64,000 bases of DNA from Chloroflexota bacterium (lineage in GTDB: Bacteria; Chloroflexota; Limnocylindria; Limnocylindrales; CSP1-4), in assembly GCA_019637815.1 (NCBI GenBank), contig JAHBUZ010000020.1:1-64000 (forward strand), given 5' to 3'. Position 1 is the first letter of the stretch. Every line of letters starts with the position of its first letter. The notes under the pieces were generated by a model. It was not told where the DNA came from and did not search any database. It worked only from the letters and a program-made list of their open reading frames with translations. Position numbers and translations under genes: made by a program. Shown one piece after another: positions 35,551-45,305 of this stretch.

Positions 35551-35627
35551 TGGTACCCCCAACCGGATTCGAACCGGTGATCTCCACCTTGAAAGGGTGG
35601 CGTCCTAGGCCGCTAGACGATGGGGGC
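35551..35627 (-). tRNA. tRNA-Glu (anticodon UUC)
   Basis: The minus strand folds into a full cloverleaf: acceptor arm GCCCCCA/TGGGGGT, anticodon stem CCACC/GGTGG with loop CTTTCAA (anticodon TTC), and T arm with loop TTCGAAT. The first acceptor pair is a G-U wobble. The CCA end is encoded (35551-35553). The D arm is the short type usual for tRNA-Glu. Confidence 0.95.
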
Positions 35628-35695
35628 GCGCGACCCGCCGAGTGTACCTGCCCGGCGTCCGGCGCCCCTCGCACGGTCGCCGGGAGTGCGACCGA

Positions 35696-35995
35696 TCAGG
35701 CCGCGAGCTCGATGTAGCCGAGGATCACCGCGCCGAGCAGCGAGGCCGCCGCACCCAATGCGAACAGCCCGCCGATGAACGTCCCGCCGAGGGCCCGGAT
35801 GGCGCGACCCTCCTGGCCCGCACCGATGGCCATCGTGGCGAGCCCGACGGAGACGACCCCGGACGTGACGCCCAGGACGAGCAGCCCGGCCACCGTGAAC
35901 GGGATGGCCTGACCCGTCCGGTCGAACAGGAGGCCGTACACCACGACCGCTGCAGATGCGACGAGCGCCACCAGCAGCATGATCCGGACGATCAC
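35696..35995 (-). CDS. Small three-helix membrane protein
   Basis: The 99-residue protein has three hydrophobic stretches (IMLLVALVASAAVVVYGLLF, a second around 35-60 and a third at the C-terminus). GTG 35995 overlaps the stop of the methyltransferase-like gene by 4 bp (GTGA), which fixes the start. It is co-transcribed with that gene. No family is recognised. Confidence 0.65.
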   Translation of the reverse strand: MIVRIMLLVALVASAAVVVYGLLFDRTGQAIPFTVAGLLVLGVTSGVVSVGLATMAIGAGQEGRAIRALGGTFIGGLFALGAAASLLGAVILGYIELAA

Positions 35996-36774
35996 GCGAA
36001 CACCATGCCCCCCGGCGGCATGATGAGCGTGCCCGCGGGAGTCGCATCGCCACCGTCCGGGCGTCGCGCGGTCGGTCCCGCGACCGTGGAGGCGGAGGCG
36101 GCCACGGGCAGCCGTGCCGCCACCTCGACCGCTGGCTGCGCACCGAGCAGGGACACCAGGGTCGCCCGGTCCGCGTGGTACAGCGCCACCTTGTAGGCGA
36201 GCCTCGGCCGGCGCAGCCCGGCCGCGACCTCGGCACCCACGGCGCCGTACGCGGCACCGAGGAACGACGCCGCCTCCGCGAGGTCCGGCCACTGCCACCA
36301 GCAGTGGAGCACCCGGATGCGGAAGCCCACACCCAGCAGCGGGCCCTTCGGTCGGCTCCAGGCGATCAGCTCCTCGGCGCGTGGCGCGTCGGTGAGCCGT
36401 GCGACGTCATCGCGGGCGTAGTCGTGGATCACCAGCAGCCGCCCGTCCGGCCGGAGCACCCGGACCGCCTCCGCGAGCTGCGTCGTCAGCTCGGCTGCGC
36501 CGGGCCGGAACGCCGACCACCAGGAGACGATGACATCGGCACGCGCATCCGGGACCACCGCGAGCGCGTCCACGGGCAGGGCACGCACCCACGCACCCAG
36601 GGACAGCAACCGCTGCGCGCCATCGCCCCCCGCGGGTTCCAGGCACACGACGTCCCGGTCCGCCACGGGCCCCAGGGTCGCGATCGCGGCCGCCACGCGC
36701 CCGTCGGGATCGAGGGCACGCTGTAACCGGGCTCGCAGGTCGGGATCGGTCAACCGAAGGGGTGCATCGACCAC
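35992..36774 (-). CDS. Class I SAM-dependent methyltransferase-like protein
   Basis: The 260-residue protein has a Rossmann-like pattern: VVCLEPAGGDGAQRLL (motif I-like), DVIVSWWSAFRPG (motif IV-like) and RVLRPDGRLLVIHDY (motif V-like), typical of class I methyltransferases. The C-terminal 70 residues are Ala/Pro-rich. GTG 36774 has TATACT (36783-36788) 8 nt upstream, so it is probably leaderless; the frame could extend to 36813. The substrate is unknown. Confidence 0.7.
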   Translation of the reverse strand: MVDAPLRLTDPDLRARLQRALDPDGRVAAAIATLGPVADRDVVCLEPAGGDGAQRLLSLGAWVRALPVDALAVVPDARADVIVSWWSAFRPGAAELTTQLAEAVRVLRPDGRLLVIHDYARDDVARLTDAPRAEELIAWSRPKGPLLGVGFRIRVLHCWWQWPDLAEAASFLGAAYGAVGAEVAAGLRRPRLAYKVALYHADRATLVSLLGAQPAVEVAARLPVAASASTVAGPTARRPDGGDATPAGTLIMPPGGMVFA

Positions 36775-36827
36775 GGGCCGCGAGTATAGGCGCCCAGCGT
36801 GCCGGACCGACACCCCTCGGATCGCGT

Positions 36828-38378
36828 TCAGTCGCCGCGTGCCGCGATGACGACCCCGGAACGTGCCTCCACGGCCACCTCGAGGGTGCCATCGGGTCCC
36901 ATCGAGACCTGGCCGCCTCGGCGACCGCCCAGCTCCACCACACCCGGCTCGGTGATGTCCCAGCCGTCTGGCAGACGCACCCTGATGCGGGCCGGTCCGT
37001 CACCCGGGTCGGTGACCACCAGGAACGTCTCCCCCGCCGCGTGACGCGCCATCGCGAACACGGGTCCCTCCGCCGCGACCACGCGCAGCTCGCCATCGCG
37101 CAGCGCCGCGTGCCGGCGACGCAGCCCGATCGCGTCGCGCACGTACGCCCGGAGATCCTGGTCCCAGGCACCCCGGTCCCACGGGAACGAGCCCCGGTTG
37201 TACGGATCCTGCTCGCCGCGCATCCCGATCTCGTCGCCGTAGTACACGCAGGGCGCACCGGGCAGCGTCATCTGGAGCAGCGTCGCGATGCGCACCGCGT
37301 CCACGGAGTCACCCATCAGCGTGCGCATCCGGGGTGCGTCGTGGCTGCCCAGGAGGTTGAGCATCACCGCGGTCACATCCGGGTCATACAGCGAGAGCAG
37401 CCGCTCCAGCTCCGCGGCGAACGACGGACCATCGCGATGCACGACATGACGCCGGTACTCATCGTGCTGGCCAGCCACCCGCAGGTCCAGCCCATCACCG
37501 GCGGCGTAGCCCAGGATGGCCTCGGCAAGCGGGTAATCCATGAGCGCATCGAACTGGTGACCCGTCAGCCACTCCGGCTTGGGATACCAGACCTCGCCCA
37601 CCAGGTAGGCATCGGGTCGCACCGCGCGACATCGCGCCCGGAACTCCGACCAGAAGTCACCCCCGATCTCGTCCGCCACGTCCAGGCGCCAGCCGTCGAT
37701 GCCGAACCGGAGCCAGCGCTCGGCGACATCGAGCAGGTACGCCCGGGTCTCGGGATGCTGGACGTTCAGCTTGGGCAGTGCCGGGAGCCCCCACCAGCCC
37801 TCGAATCCGAGCACGCGCCGCGATGCCTCACCGGCACCCATCCCTTCGTGTGAGAGTCGGTGGATCTCCGCCTCCTGCTCGGGTCCGGGATAGACCACCA
37901 GCGGATGACCCGCGGCGAGTCGCTCGCGGTCGAGATGGAACCAGTCGAGGAACGGCGAGTGGATACCCGCCTCCGCGACATGGTGGAAGCGCCAGAAACC
38001 GCGGCCGCAGTGGTTGAACACCCCGTCGAGCACAACGCGCATGTCCCGGGCGTGGGCCTGGTCGAGGAGCTCGCGGAGCGCGCCGTCACCACCCAGGAGG
38101 GGATCCACCCTCCAGTAGTCGTCGGTGTGATAGCGATGGTTCGAGGCGGACGCGAAGACCGGGGTCAGGTACAGCGCCGTGATGCCCAGGTCCGCGAGCT
38201 CGTCGAGATGCTCGGCGATGCCCAGCAGGTCACCACCCTTGTAGCCGTGGACCGTGGGTGGGGAGTCCCAGGGCTCCATCGCCGCGGGCTTGGGCACCCG
38301 CTCGCTCGCCGCGAACCGGTCCGGGAAGATCTGGTAGAAGACGGCGTCGCGCGCCCAGCGCGGCGTGTCCACGCTCAC
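36828..38378 (-). CDS. Cytoplasmic GH13 alpha-glucanase (neopullulanase/cyclomaltodextrinase type)
   Basis: The 516-residue enzyme lacks a signal peptide. The GH13 catalytic residues are present: nucleophile Asp233 in GWRLDVADE, acid/base Glu262 in LVGEVW and Asp347 in LLGSHDAPR. The region VLDGVFNHCG is conserved region I, and PALPKLN fits the MPKLN motif of the GH13_20 subfamily. It would split maltodextrins, cyclodextrins or pullulan fragments imported by the adjacent ABC system. It follows the secreted amylase gene after 99 bp and uses GTG 38378. Confidence 0.92.
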   Translation of the reverse strand: MSVDTPRWARDAVFYQIFPDRFAASERVPKPAAMEPWDSPPTVHGYKGGDLLGIAEHLDELADLGITALYLTPVFASASNHRYHTDDYWRVDPLLGGDGALRELLDQAHARDMRVVLDGVFNHCGRGFWRFHHVAEAGIHSPFLDWFHLDRERLAAGHPLVVYPGPEQEAEIHRLSHEGMGAGEASRRVLGFEGWWGLPALPKLNVQHPETRAYLLDVAERWLRFGIDGWRLDVADEIGGDFWSEFRARCRAVRPDAYLVGEVWYPKPEWLTGHQFDALMDYPLAEAILGYAAGDGLDLRVAGQHDEYRRHVVHRDGPSFAAELERLLSLYDPDVTAVMLNLLGSHDAPRMRTLMGDSVDAVRIATLLQMTLPGAPCVYYGDEIGMRGEQDPYNRGSFPWDRGAWDQDLRAYVRDAIGLRRRHAALRDGELRVVAAEGPVFAMARHAAGETFLVVTDPGDGPARIRVRLPDGWDITEPGVVELGGRRGGQVSMGPDGTLEVAVEARSGVVIAARGD

Positions 38379-38477
38379 GCGCGGCCCTCCTGTGTCGGTC
38401 GGTGTCGGCCGACGGCCCGGGCAGCGTCCACCGCGGCCCGGGCCGGATCGGCCGGATGGTCTGGTCCGGTCGGATGG

Positions 38478-41400
38478 TCAGGGGCAACCCGCGATGTCAC
38501 GCCACGTTCCCACGAGATCCTCCACGGTCTGGCTCGGGCCCGCGGATCCGTCCACGGTGAGGGTCCGGTTCGGGATCTCGCCGCACTCCGCGTCCTTCTC
38601 GACGGCCTCCCACGAGCCCCGCGTGTACTTGTACTGCAGCGCGGTTCCCGACTCGAACGCCAGGTCGATGACCCAGGTCGAGGCATCGACCTGGGTCATG
38701 GGCGTGTTGCCGGGCGCCCAGCCCTGGAAGTCCCCGGCGATGTACAGCTGCGCATCGGCCGGGGTGTCGGCAGGGACGGTGACCCGGAACGTGACCGTGA
38801 TCACCTGGGCCTCGGGGACCACGTGGATGGCGTCCGAGGGCGGCGAGGTGTCCGCACCATCGTCCTGCGCCGCCACCTGGTAGGTGTAGCGGGTGCCCGC
38901 GACCACGGTGAGGTCGGTGAACAGCGGAGCCGTGGTCGTGGCGATGGCCGTCGGGGCCTGGCCCTCCGCCGCACGCAGCACGACATAGCGCACCACGTCA
39001 CCGCTGGTATCGGCGGTCCAGCGAAGGGTCACGTGGTCCGCGGCCACATCGAGCACCGTCAGCCCGGTGGGTGCCGCGGGGGCGACCGGGTCGGCGTCGG
39101 GCAGCATCTCGAGGGTCCGGTCGGTGGCGGACACGACCCACGTCCGACCACCATCGGCGGACGCACGCAGCGCGGTCGCGACCGTGCCGGCGGCCTCGGG
39201 CCGCACGCCGCCGGTCCAGGCGTCAGCCGGGGTGCCGTCGGGGATCGCGCGGGACCACGTCCAGGCGGCCGTGTCGGGTGCGCTATCGATGGGGCCCACG
39301 CCCACCTCGACGCGCACGCCGCTCGCGGCGTCGGTGGACGTGGCGCCATCGAGCGTCACGCTGCCCGCCACGGGCACGCTCGGGCCGGTGAGGCTCACCG
39401 GGGCGGAGCGGGTCACAGGGCCGGTGTGTTCGACCGCCACGATCGCATGCTGCGGCAGCGAGACCACCTCCGGCGAGCGCGCCGAGACATTACCGACCGC
39501 GTCGAGCGCCGTGACCACGTGGACCGCGAGCGCGCCGTTCCGCACGCGGTCGTCCACGAACCCCGCGTCCGTCGTCTCGCCCACCGGTGTGAAGCCACCG
39601 CCGGACACCAGCGAGCGCCACACCTGGTAGGAGGCCGCACCTGCGACCGGCGCCCAGGACAGCGTTACCGCGCCGGGCGTGGCCACGGCCGTGATGCGTG
39701 CCGGTGCCGGCGGCGCGGTCAGGTCGGCACCAGGCTCGGGCAGCAGCACCCGCGCGGTGCGTGCCGGGATCGACACCCGCACCCGCCCCTCGGTGACGAC
39801 CGCCGGCGTCTCGTCCGCCGATCCCCCGGGCACGTCCGCCAGCGCGTCGACGAGCGTCAGCCCGTCGGGCAGGCGTCCGGTCACATCGAGGTCCAGCGTC
39901 CAAGCCGCGTCGCCCACGTTGACCGCCACGAGCGCGGCATCGGCGGTGCTCCGGCGCAGGTACGCGAAGGCGCCCACGGCGTCCTCGGCACCCAGGAACA
40001 CCAGGTCGCCGTCGCGAAGCGCCGCTCGCTCGGCGCGGAGCGCCCCCAGCCGGGTGTACCACGCGAGGACATCCGCATCCTCGGCATCCCATGGGTAGGG
40101 TCGTCGGTCATCGGGGTCGTCCTGGCCGGAGAGGCCCACCTCGTCCCCGTAGTAGACGCTGGCCATGCCCGGCATCGTCAGCTGGAGCGCGGACACGAGG
40201 CGCAGCCCTTCCAGCCCGACTGCCCGCGCCGCCGGGTCGGACTTGGCCGCCTCGTGCTCGGCGGCCGGCGTGAGGGTCCACAGGATGCGCGTCGTGTCGT
40301 GGCTGTCGAGCATGTGCAACAGTGCGTCCCAGGCAGGTGCCGGGTAGTCCTCCTGCACCCCCGCGATGGTCCGCGCGAACGCGCTCGGCGTCAGCCCACC
40401 GATCGCCCCATCGAGGTCCGGCGTGTCGCCGTTGACGAGGCCGATGGCCGCGCGCCGGAACCGATAGTCCATGGTGGAATCCGCCTGGTCACCCAGCAGC
40501 CACGCGGATGAGTCATGCCACTGCTCCGCGATGATGAGCGCGTCGGGGTCCTCGGCACGCGCCGCGGTCCGGATCGCGCGCAGCAGCTCCGGGCTCATGT
40601 CATCCGCGACATCCAGCCGCCAGCCGTCGATGCCGCGTCGGATCCAGTGGCGCACCACGCCATCCTCGCCCGCGATGAGGTCGATCACCTCGGGGACCTC
40701 GCGCAGCGCGGGGATGGTGTCGAAGCCCGCCCAGCTCTCGTAGTAGGTGTCGCTGCCGCCGGGTGTCGATGGTGCGCACGGCGATGGCTGGCCGGGGCCG
40801 GGCGCCCGGAACGTGAACCAGTCGCGATACGGCGAATCCGCGGACTCGCAGGCACCCAGGGTGTCATAGCGGCCCATCCGGTCGAACCACGGCGAATCCG
40901 ACGAGACGTGGTTGAACACACCGTCCAGGATCACCTTGATGCCCCGCGCGTGCGCCCCCGCGATGAACGCGTCGAAGTCGGCGTCCGTGCCCAGGTCCGG
41001 GTCGATGCTGAAGTAGTCGGTCGTGTCGTACCGGTGGTTGGAGGGTGCCGCGAAGATGGGGTTCAGATAGATCGCGGTCACGCCGCGTGCCGCGAGGTCA
41101 TCGAGATGCGCGGTCAGCCCGGCGAGATCACCACCGTAGAAGTCGCGGCCGAGTGGCTGCTCATCACAGGACACACCCTGGTAGGCACGGCAGTAGCCCT
41201 CCGGGAGCTCGTCCCAGCCCTTGACCAGGATGGGGTTGCCATAGACGTCACCGTGGCGGTATCGGGCGGCGTCATCGGGCCCCGGCGTCGCGTCGGGCGA
41301 GGGGTCGTTCGTGGGATCGCCGTTCGCGAAGCGGTCCGGGAACACCTGGAGGACCACCGCGCCCCGCGTCCAGTCGGGCGTCGTGAAGGCGGGGTCGTAC

Positions 41401-41918
41401 ACCGTCAGCTGCCAGCCGGGTGTGTCGATGACCGTCCGCGAGATGGTGCCCGTGCCGCCGTCGAGCGCGGGGTCGTCGGACAGGAAGCGCCGCGAGACGC
41501 CATCGGCGACCACGAACGAGTAGTCGAGGATGGTCGGGCCCGCCGGCACATCGAGCGCCGCCTGCCACCAGTCGTGGCCGTGCGCGCCCGCGGACGGGTC
41601 CGTCGCGACCACCGCCATGGGCAGCGACGTGGTCGTGCCCGCGAGTCGGTCGCTGACCACCAGCCGGGCCGACTCGAGGTCCCCGGCCGCGGCCCGCAGC
41701 CGGAGCAGCACCCGGCTGCCGGCCGGCACCGCGCCCCCGGGGGAGCGATACAGGTCCGAGCGGCTGTCGTGCTGGAGGTCGGCGTCCCGGATGGTGCCGT
41801 CGACCGCGAGCGGCTCCCACGCCGCAGCTGGTCCCCCGGACGACGACTGGGCCGCCACACCACCGGGCAGCGCCAGCAGCAGACCCAGGACGACCGTGGA
41901 CCAGCGTCGCGCGCTCAT
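38478..41918 (-). CDS. Large secreted GH13 alpha-amylase/amylopullulanase with Fn3-like modules and CBM20
   Basis: The 1146-residue protein has a Sec signal peptide (residues 1-23, ending GVAAQ) and an N-terminal beta domain to about residue 165. A GH13 catalytic domain contains Asp436 in GWRLDVADD, Glu465 in LIIAEQW and Asp541 in MLDSHDTTR. A C-terminal beta domain and two Fn3-like segments (APARITAVATPGAVTLSW and AAPTGLTVLDVAADHVTLRW) follow, then a starch-binding CBM20 (QLYIAGDFQGWAPGNTPM) at the very end. It degrades starch outside the cell. ATG 41918 overlaps the malG stop by 4 bp, putting it in the transport operon. Confidence 0.94.
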   Translation of the reverse strand: MSARRWSTVVLGLLLALPGGVAAQSSSGGPAAAWEPLAVDGTIRDADLQHDSRSDLYRSPGGAVPAGSRVLLRLRAAAGDLESARLVVSDRLAGTTTSLPMAVVATDPSAGAHGHDWWQAALDVPAGPTILDYSFVVADGVSRRFLSDDPALDGGTGTISRTVIDTPGWQLTVYDPAFTTPDWTRGAVVLQVFPDRFANGDPTNDPSPDATPGPDDAARYRHGDVYGNPILVKGWDELPEGYCRAYQGVSCDEQPLGRDFYGGDLAGLTAHLDDLAARGVTAIYLNPIFAAPSNHRYDTTDYFSIDPDLGTDADFDAFIAGAHARGIKVILDGVFNHVSSDSPWFDRMGRYDTLGACESADSPYRDWFTFRAPGPGQPSPCAPSTPGGSDTYYESWAGFDTIPALREVPEVIDLIAGEDGVVRHWIRRGIDGWRLDVADDMSPELLRAIRTAARAEDPDALIIAEQWHDSSAWLLGDQADSTMDYRFRRAAIGLVNGDTPDLDGAIGGLTPSAFARTIAGVQEDYPAPAWDALLHMLDSHDTTRILWTLTPAAEHEAAKSDPAARAVGLEGLRLVSALQLTMPGMASVYYGDEVGLSGQDDPDDRRPYPWDAEDADVLAWYTRLGALRAERAALRDGDLVFLGAEDAVGAFAYLRRSTADAALVAVNVGDAAWTLDLDVTGRLPDGLTLVDALADVPGGSADETPAVVTEGRVRVSIPARTARVLLPEPGADLTAPPAPARITAVATPGAVTLSWAPVAGAASYQVWRSLVSGGGFTPVGETTDAGFVDDRVRNGALAVHVVTALDAVGNVSARSPEVVSLPQHAIVAVEHTGPVTRSAPVSLTGPSVPVAGSVTLDGATSTDAASGVRVEVGVGPIDSAPDTAAWTWSRAIPDGTPADAWTGGVRPEAAGTVATALRASADGGRTWVVSATDRTLEMLPDADPVAPAAPTGLTVLDVAADHVTLRWTADTSGDVVRYVVLRAAEGQAPTAIATTTAPLFTDLTVVAGTRYTYQVAAQDDGADTSPPSDAIHVVPEAQVITVTFRVTVPADTPADAQLYIAGDFQGWAPGNTPMTQVDASTWVIDLAFESGTALQYKYTRGSWEAVEKDAECGEIPNRTLTVDGSAGPSQTVEDLVGTWRDIAGCP

Positions 41919-42835
41919 CCCTTGACCCCGCCCAGGGTGAGCCCGGACACGAGGTACCGCGACACGTACACGAACAGGATGACGATGGGCACCGACACGA
42001 TGATCGCCGACGCGGACAGGTCCGCCCACTGCGTCTGGAACTGCGCCTGGAAGCGCTGGATGCCGAGCGGCCAGGTGAGCAGCTCCTCCCGGCCACCGAT
42101 GAGCACGCGTGCCGTGAAGAACTCACCCCACGCGGCAAGGAAGTTGAACAGGAACACGATGGCCAGCGCCGGCAGGGACAGCGGCAGCAGCACCTTGCGG
42201 AACGCCTGGAACTCCGAGCAGCCGTCGATGCGGGCCGCCTCCTCCAGCTCGATGGGCACCGTGTCGTAGTAGCCCTTGAGGATCCAGATGCTGAACGGGA
42301 TCGCGGTCACGGAATAGGCGATGACGAGGCCCTGGTACGTGCCGGTCAGCTTCAGCTGGGCCGCCAGCAGGAAGATGGGCACCAGCAGCATGATGCCCGG
42401 GATGAGCTGCGTCGCGAACAGGAACGTGAGCCCCAGCGAGCGCCCCCGGAACTTGTAGCGCGAGAACGCGTACGCGGACGTCGCCGCGAGGATGAGGCCC
42501 ACGGACGCGGTGCCCATCGTGATGGCCAGGCTGTTGAGCAGCCAGTTCGGCAGGTTCGTCTCGAACAGCACGTGGTGGAACGCGTCGAGCGTGGCGCCCC
42601 TGGGGATGATCTCGAGGGTCGGGTTGAGCAGGTTGTTGCCGGGCCGGAGCGCCGTGCCGAACACCCGGATGACCGGGAACACGGCGATGAGCGCGGCCAC
42701 GATGAGCGCGATGTGGATGCCGATGCGCTTGAGGCGGGGATCCTCGCCCCGGTGTGGCGGGCGGGTGAGCCAGTGCCACCCACGCTCCTTGCGGGCCTCG
42801 CGGACCTCCAGCATCTGGCGTGTCTGGATGCTCAT
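41915..42835 (-). CDS. malG: Maltodextrin ABC transporter permease, MalG type
   Basis: The 306-residue permease has six membrane segments and the EAA loop EAARIDGCSEFQAFRKVLLP, and ends SGLTLGGVKG as MalG proteins typically do. It pairs with the MalF-like protein, whose stop it overlaps (42832-42835). Its own stop overlaps the amylase start. The genetic context with amylases and LacI supports maltodextrin as substrate. Confidence 0.9.
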   Translation of the reverse strand: MSIQTRQMLEVREARKERGWHWLTRPPHRGEDPRLKRIGIHIALIVAALIAVFPVIRVFGTALRPGNNLLNPTLEIIPRGATLDAFHHVLFETNLPNWLLNSLAITMGTASVGLILAATSAYAFSRYKFRGRSLGLTFLFATQLIPGIMLLVPIFLLAAQLKLTGTYQGLVIAYSVTAIPFSIWILKGYYDTVPIELEEAARIDGCSEFQAFRKVLLPLSLPALAIVFLFNFLAAWGEFFTARVLIGGREELLTWPLGIQRFQAQFQTQWADLSASAIIVSVPIVILFVYVSRYLVSGLTLGGVKG

Positions 42836-43869
42836 TCGTAGGCCCCCTTGAGCGCGTTCGTCTTGCGCACGTAGAACACCGTGAAGATCATCAGGATCGC
42901 GAAGATCACGAACGCGAACGCCGCCGCGAACCCGTAGCGGCTGAACTGGAACGCCGCGCGATACAGGGCGGTGACCAGGATGTCACTCGTCTCCAGCTCG
43001 TTCTGGTTGATGAAGAACGGCACCAGGATGTTGTTGAACGTCAGGAACGTGCCCAGCAGGATGGCCGGCACCAGGACGGGCTTGAGCAGCGGCACCGTGA
43101 TGGCCCGGAACGACTGGGCGGTGCTCGCGCCGTCGAGCTCCGCCGCCTCGTAATAGTCCTGGGAGATGCTCTGGAGGCCACCGAGCGTGATGACCATCAT
43201 GAAGGGCACGCCCAGCCACACGTTCGTGAGGATCATCGCCGCGAAGTTCCAGATGGGGTCCGACAGCCACTGGACGGGCGCGATGCCCACGACACCCAGC
43301 AGCTGGTTGACGGCGCCGTACTGGAAGTTGAACTCGGTGCGCCAGATCTGGAGCGAGGCGAACGCCGGGATGGCCCACGGCAGGATGAGCAGCGCGCGAT
43401 AGACGGTCCGGCCGCGCAGGCGTCGGTTCATCATCAGCGCGAGGGCGACACCCAGGACCACGTGGAGCGTCACGTTGACCACGGTCCAGATGACCGTCTG
43501 GGCGAACAGCTGGTAGAAGCCCGTCTGCTTGAGCACCGGCTTCGTGAACACGTCCCGGTAGTTGTCGAGCCCCACGAAGATCTGCGGATCGGACGTGAGG
43601 CCCAGGAACCCGGGGTCCACGAAGTTCCGGATGCCCATCTTCGTGAACGAGACGTTGAGCTCCCACAGCAGCGGATACACGTACAGGACGAGCAGTCCGA
43701 TGATCGCGGGGGTCAGCAGCATGATGGGGAGGGAGAGCGCGGACTTGCGCCACTTGACGAAGACGAGCCACAGGATCGCTTCCAGGATCGCGACGCCGAT
43801 GACGAGCACGGCGACGGTCCAGGCGACGTCCGAGATGGCCGTCCACGCCTGGCCCAGGTTCAGCACCAC
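42832..43869 (-). CDS. malF: Maltodextrin ABC transporter permease, MalF type
   Basis: The 345-residue permease has an extra N-terminal pair of membrane helices (residues 10-70), a normal feature of MalF. The EAA loop reads EAAELDGASTAQSFRAITVP. No large P2 periplasmic loop as in enteric MalF is seen. It lies 78 bp after the binding-protein gene and is coupled to malG by ATGA overlap. The ATPase subunit is not encoded here. Confidence 0.9.
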   Translation of the reverse strand: MVLNLGQAWTAISDVAWTVAVLVIGVAILEAILWLVFVKWRKSALSLPIMLLTPAIIGLLVLYVYPLLWELNVSFTKMGIRNFVDPGFLGLTSDPQIFVGLDNYRDVFTKPVLKQTGFYQLFAQTVIWTVVNVTLHVVLGVALALMMNRRLRGRTVYRALLILPWAIPAFASLQIWRTEFNFQYGAVNQLLGVVGIAPVQWLSDPIWNFAAMILTNVWLGVPFMMVITLGGLQSISQDYYEAAELDGASTAQSFRAITVPLLKPVLVPAILLGTFLTFNNILVPFFINQNELETSDILVTALYRAAFQFSRYGFAAAFAFVIFAILMIFTVFYVRKTNALKGAYE

Positions 43870-43947
43870 ACCCTCCCTTCACTGGTCGCCCGACCGGGCC
43901 CGCGAGGACCCGACCGGGCGATCCCGGTCAGTGACCGGGCACGGGAC

Positions 43948-45231
43948 TCAGGCCGGACCGCACTCGCCGCCCGGGGCGACGCCCACCTCGGCGCTCGACT
44001 GCATCGTGGCAGCGATGGCCGCGGGATCGGAGTCGGCGGACGCGAACAGGTCACGCACACCGGCGGTCATGGAATCGAAGACGCAGCGCATCTCGAGGTT
44101 GGTCGGCTGCGGGATGGCGTGCTCGATGGCAGCCGCGGAGCCCGCGAGGAACGCGTCACCCGCGACCACCGGATCGGCGAGCGCATCGGTGTTGGCCGGC
44201 AGCCGGCGGAGCTGCTCGACCATGGCGACCTGGTTGGCCGTGTCGGTCGACCAGGACACGAAGTCGGAGACGGCGGCCAGCTTGGCGGCGTCGTCACCGA
44301 CGGCCCGGCCGACCATGTAGAACGAGCCCGCCGCGTAGGGCGCCGGCCACTCGTGGCCCGCGATCTGGGGGATGGGGCAGACGTTCAGCTGGTCGCCGAA
44401 CAACCGCGCGTACTCGCCCAGCGTCCAGTCGCCGTTGATGATCATCGCCGCGACGCCGGTCGCCGCGTCCGCCTCGGGCGTGGCACCCGGGGCGCCGTTC
44501 TTGAACATGCCGTCCGCGACGTTGTAGTCGGCCTCGGCGGGCATGACCTGGTCGGTGTACTTGAGGCCCTTGATGTAGCTGAGGGCGCTGGTCATGGCCT
44601 CGGTGCCCAGGGTCGGCGTGACGCCGTCCTCGGCGAACACGCGGCCGCCGTAGCCACCCAGGAAGGGCACCAGCCAGAACGACTCGGTCTGGTTGAACAC
44701 CAGGCCGTAGTTGCCGTCACCGGTGTTCGCCTGCGCGGCGGCCAGGAGCGCGTCGCTGTCGGCGGGACACTCGGCCACGAGCGCCTTGTTGGTGTACAGC
44801 ATCAGGTGGTTGCCGTAGGAGACCGGCACGCCGTAGGTGACACCGTCCGCCTGGACCGCGGAGACCGCGTTCGGCAGGTAGCCGGAGGTGTCCACGACGC
44901 CGTCGAGCGCCAGGATCGTGTTGGACGCCGTGAACGGGCCGAGGTGATCGGCGACGGTCCACAGCAGCTCGGGCGCCTGGCCGGCGAGGCTGGACGTGAG
45001 GAAGTCCTCGCGGAGCGCCTCGACGTCCTTGTTGACGACCGTGATCTTGACGTTCGCGTGAGCGGCCTCATAGGCCGTGGCGAGGGCCTGGACGTACTGC
45101 AGCGAGCCGTCCGCCTCACCCTCCTTGGTCCAGAGCGTGAACGCGACGCTGTCCTGCGCCACGGCCGGCACGGCCGTGCCGATGACAGCAGCCGCGGCCA
45201 CGAGGGTCGCGATGCGGGATGTGCGATGCAT
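43948..45231 (-). CDS. malE: Maltose/maltodextrin-binding protein
   Basis: The 427-residue protein begins with a Sec signal peptide (residues 1-26, ending PAVAQ) and is followed by the family 1 binding-protein fold: FTLWTKEGEADG, GVPVSYGNHLMLYTNKAL and WLVPFLGGYGG. It has no lipobox Cys, so the mature protein should be free or bound by another surface component. GGAGG stands before ATG 45231. It is the second gene of the lacI-malEFG-amylase operon. Confidence 0.9.
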   Translation of the reverse strand: MHRTSRIATLVAAAAVIGTAVPAVAQDSVAFTLWTKEGEADGSLQYVQALATAYEAAHANVKITVVNKDVEALREDFLTSSLAGQAPELLWTVADHLGPFTASNTILALDGVVDTSGYLPNAVSAVQADGVTYGVPVSYGNHLMLYTNKALVAECPADSDALLAAAQANTGDGNYGLVFNQTESFWLVPFLGGYGGRVFAEDGVTPTLGTEAMTSALSYIKGLKYTDQVMPAEADYNVADGMFKNGAPGATPEADAATGVAAMIINGDWTLGEYARLFGDQLNVCPIPQIAGHEWPAPYAAGSFYMVGRAVGDDAAKLAAVSDFVSWSTDTANQVAMVEQLRRLPANTDALADPVVAGDAFLAGSAAAIEHAIPQPTNLEMRCVFDSMTAGVRDLFASADSDPAAIAATMQSSAEVGVAPGGECGPA

Positions 45232-45305
45232 GATCGGGTGGAACCTCCTCGATACGATGGACGGCACACATCCGGCGGACGTGGCCATGCCGAGCGGGTG
45301 GTCGA

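Noticed and set aside
37860..40511. 883-residue plus-strand open frame
   Set aside because: Antisense to two GH13 genes with clear catalytic motifs; translation is His/Arg/Gly-rich, typical of GC-biased shadow frames.
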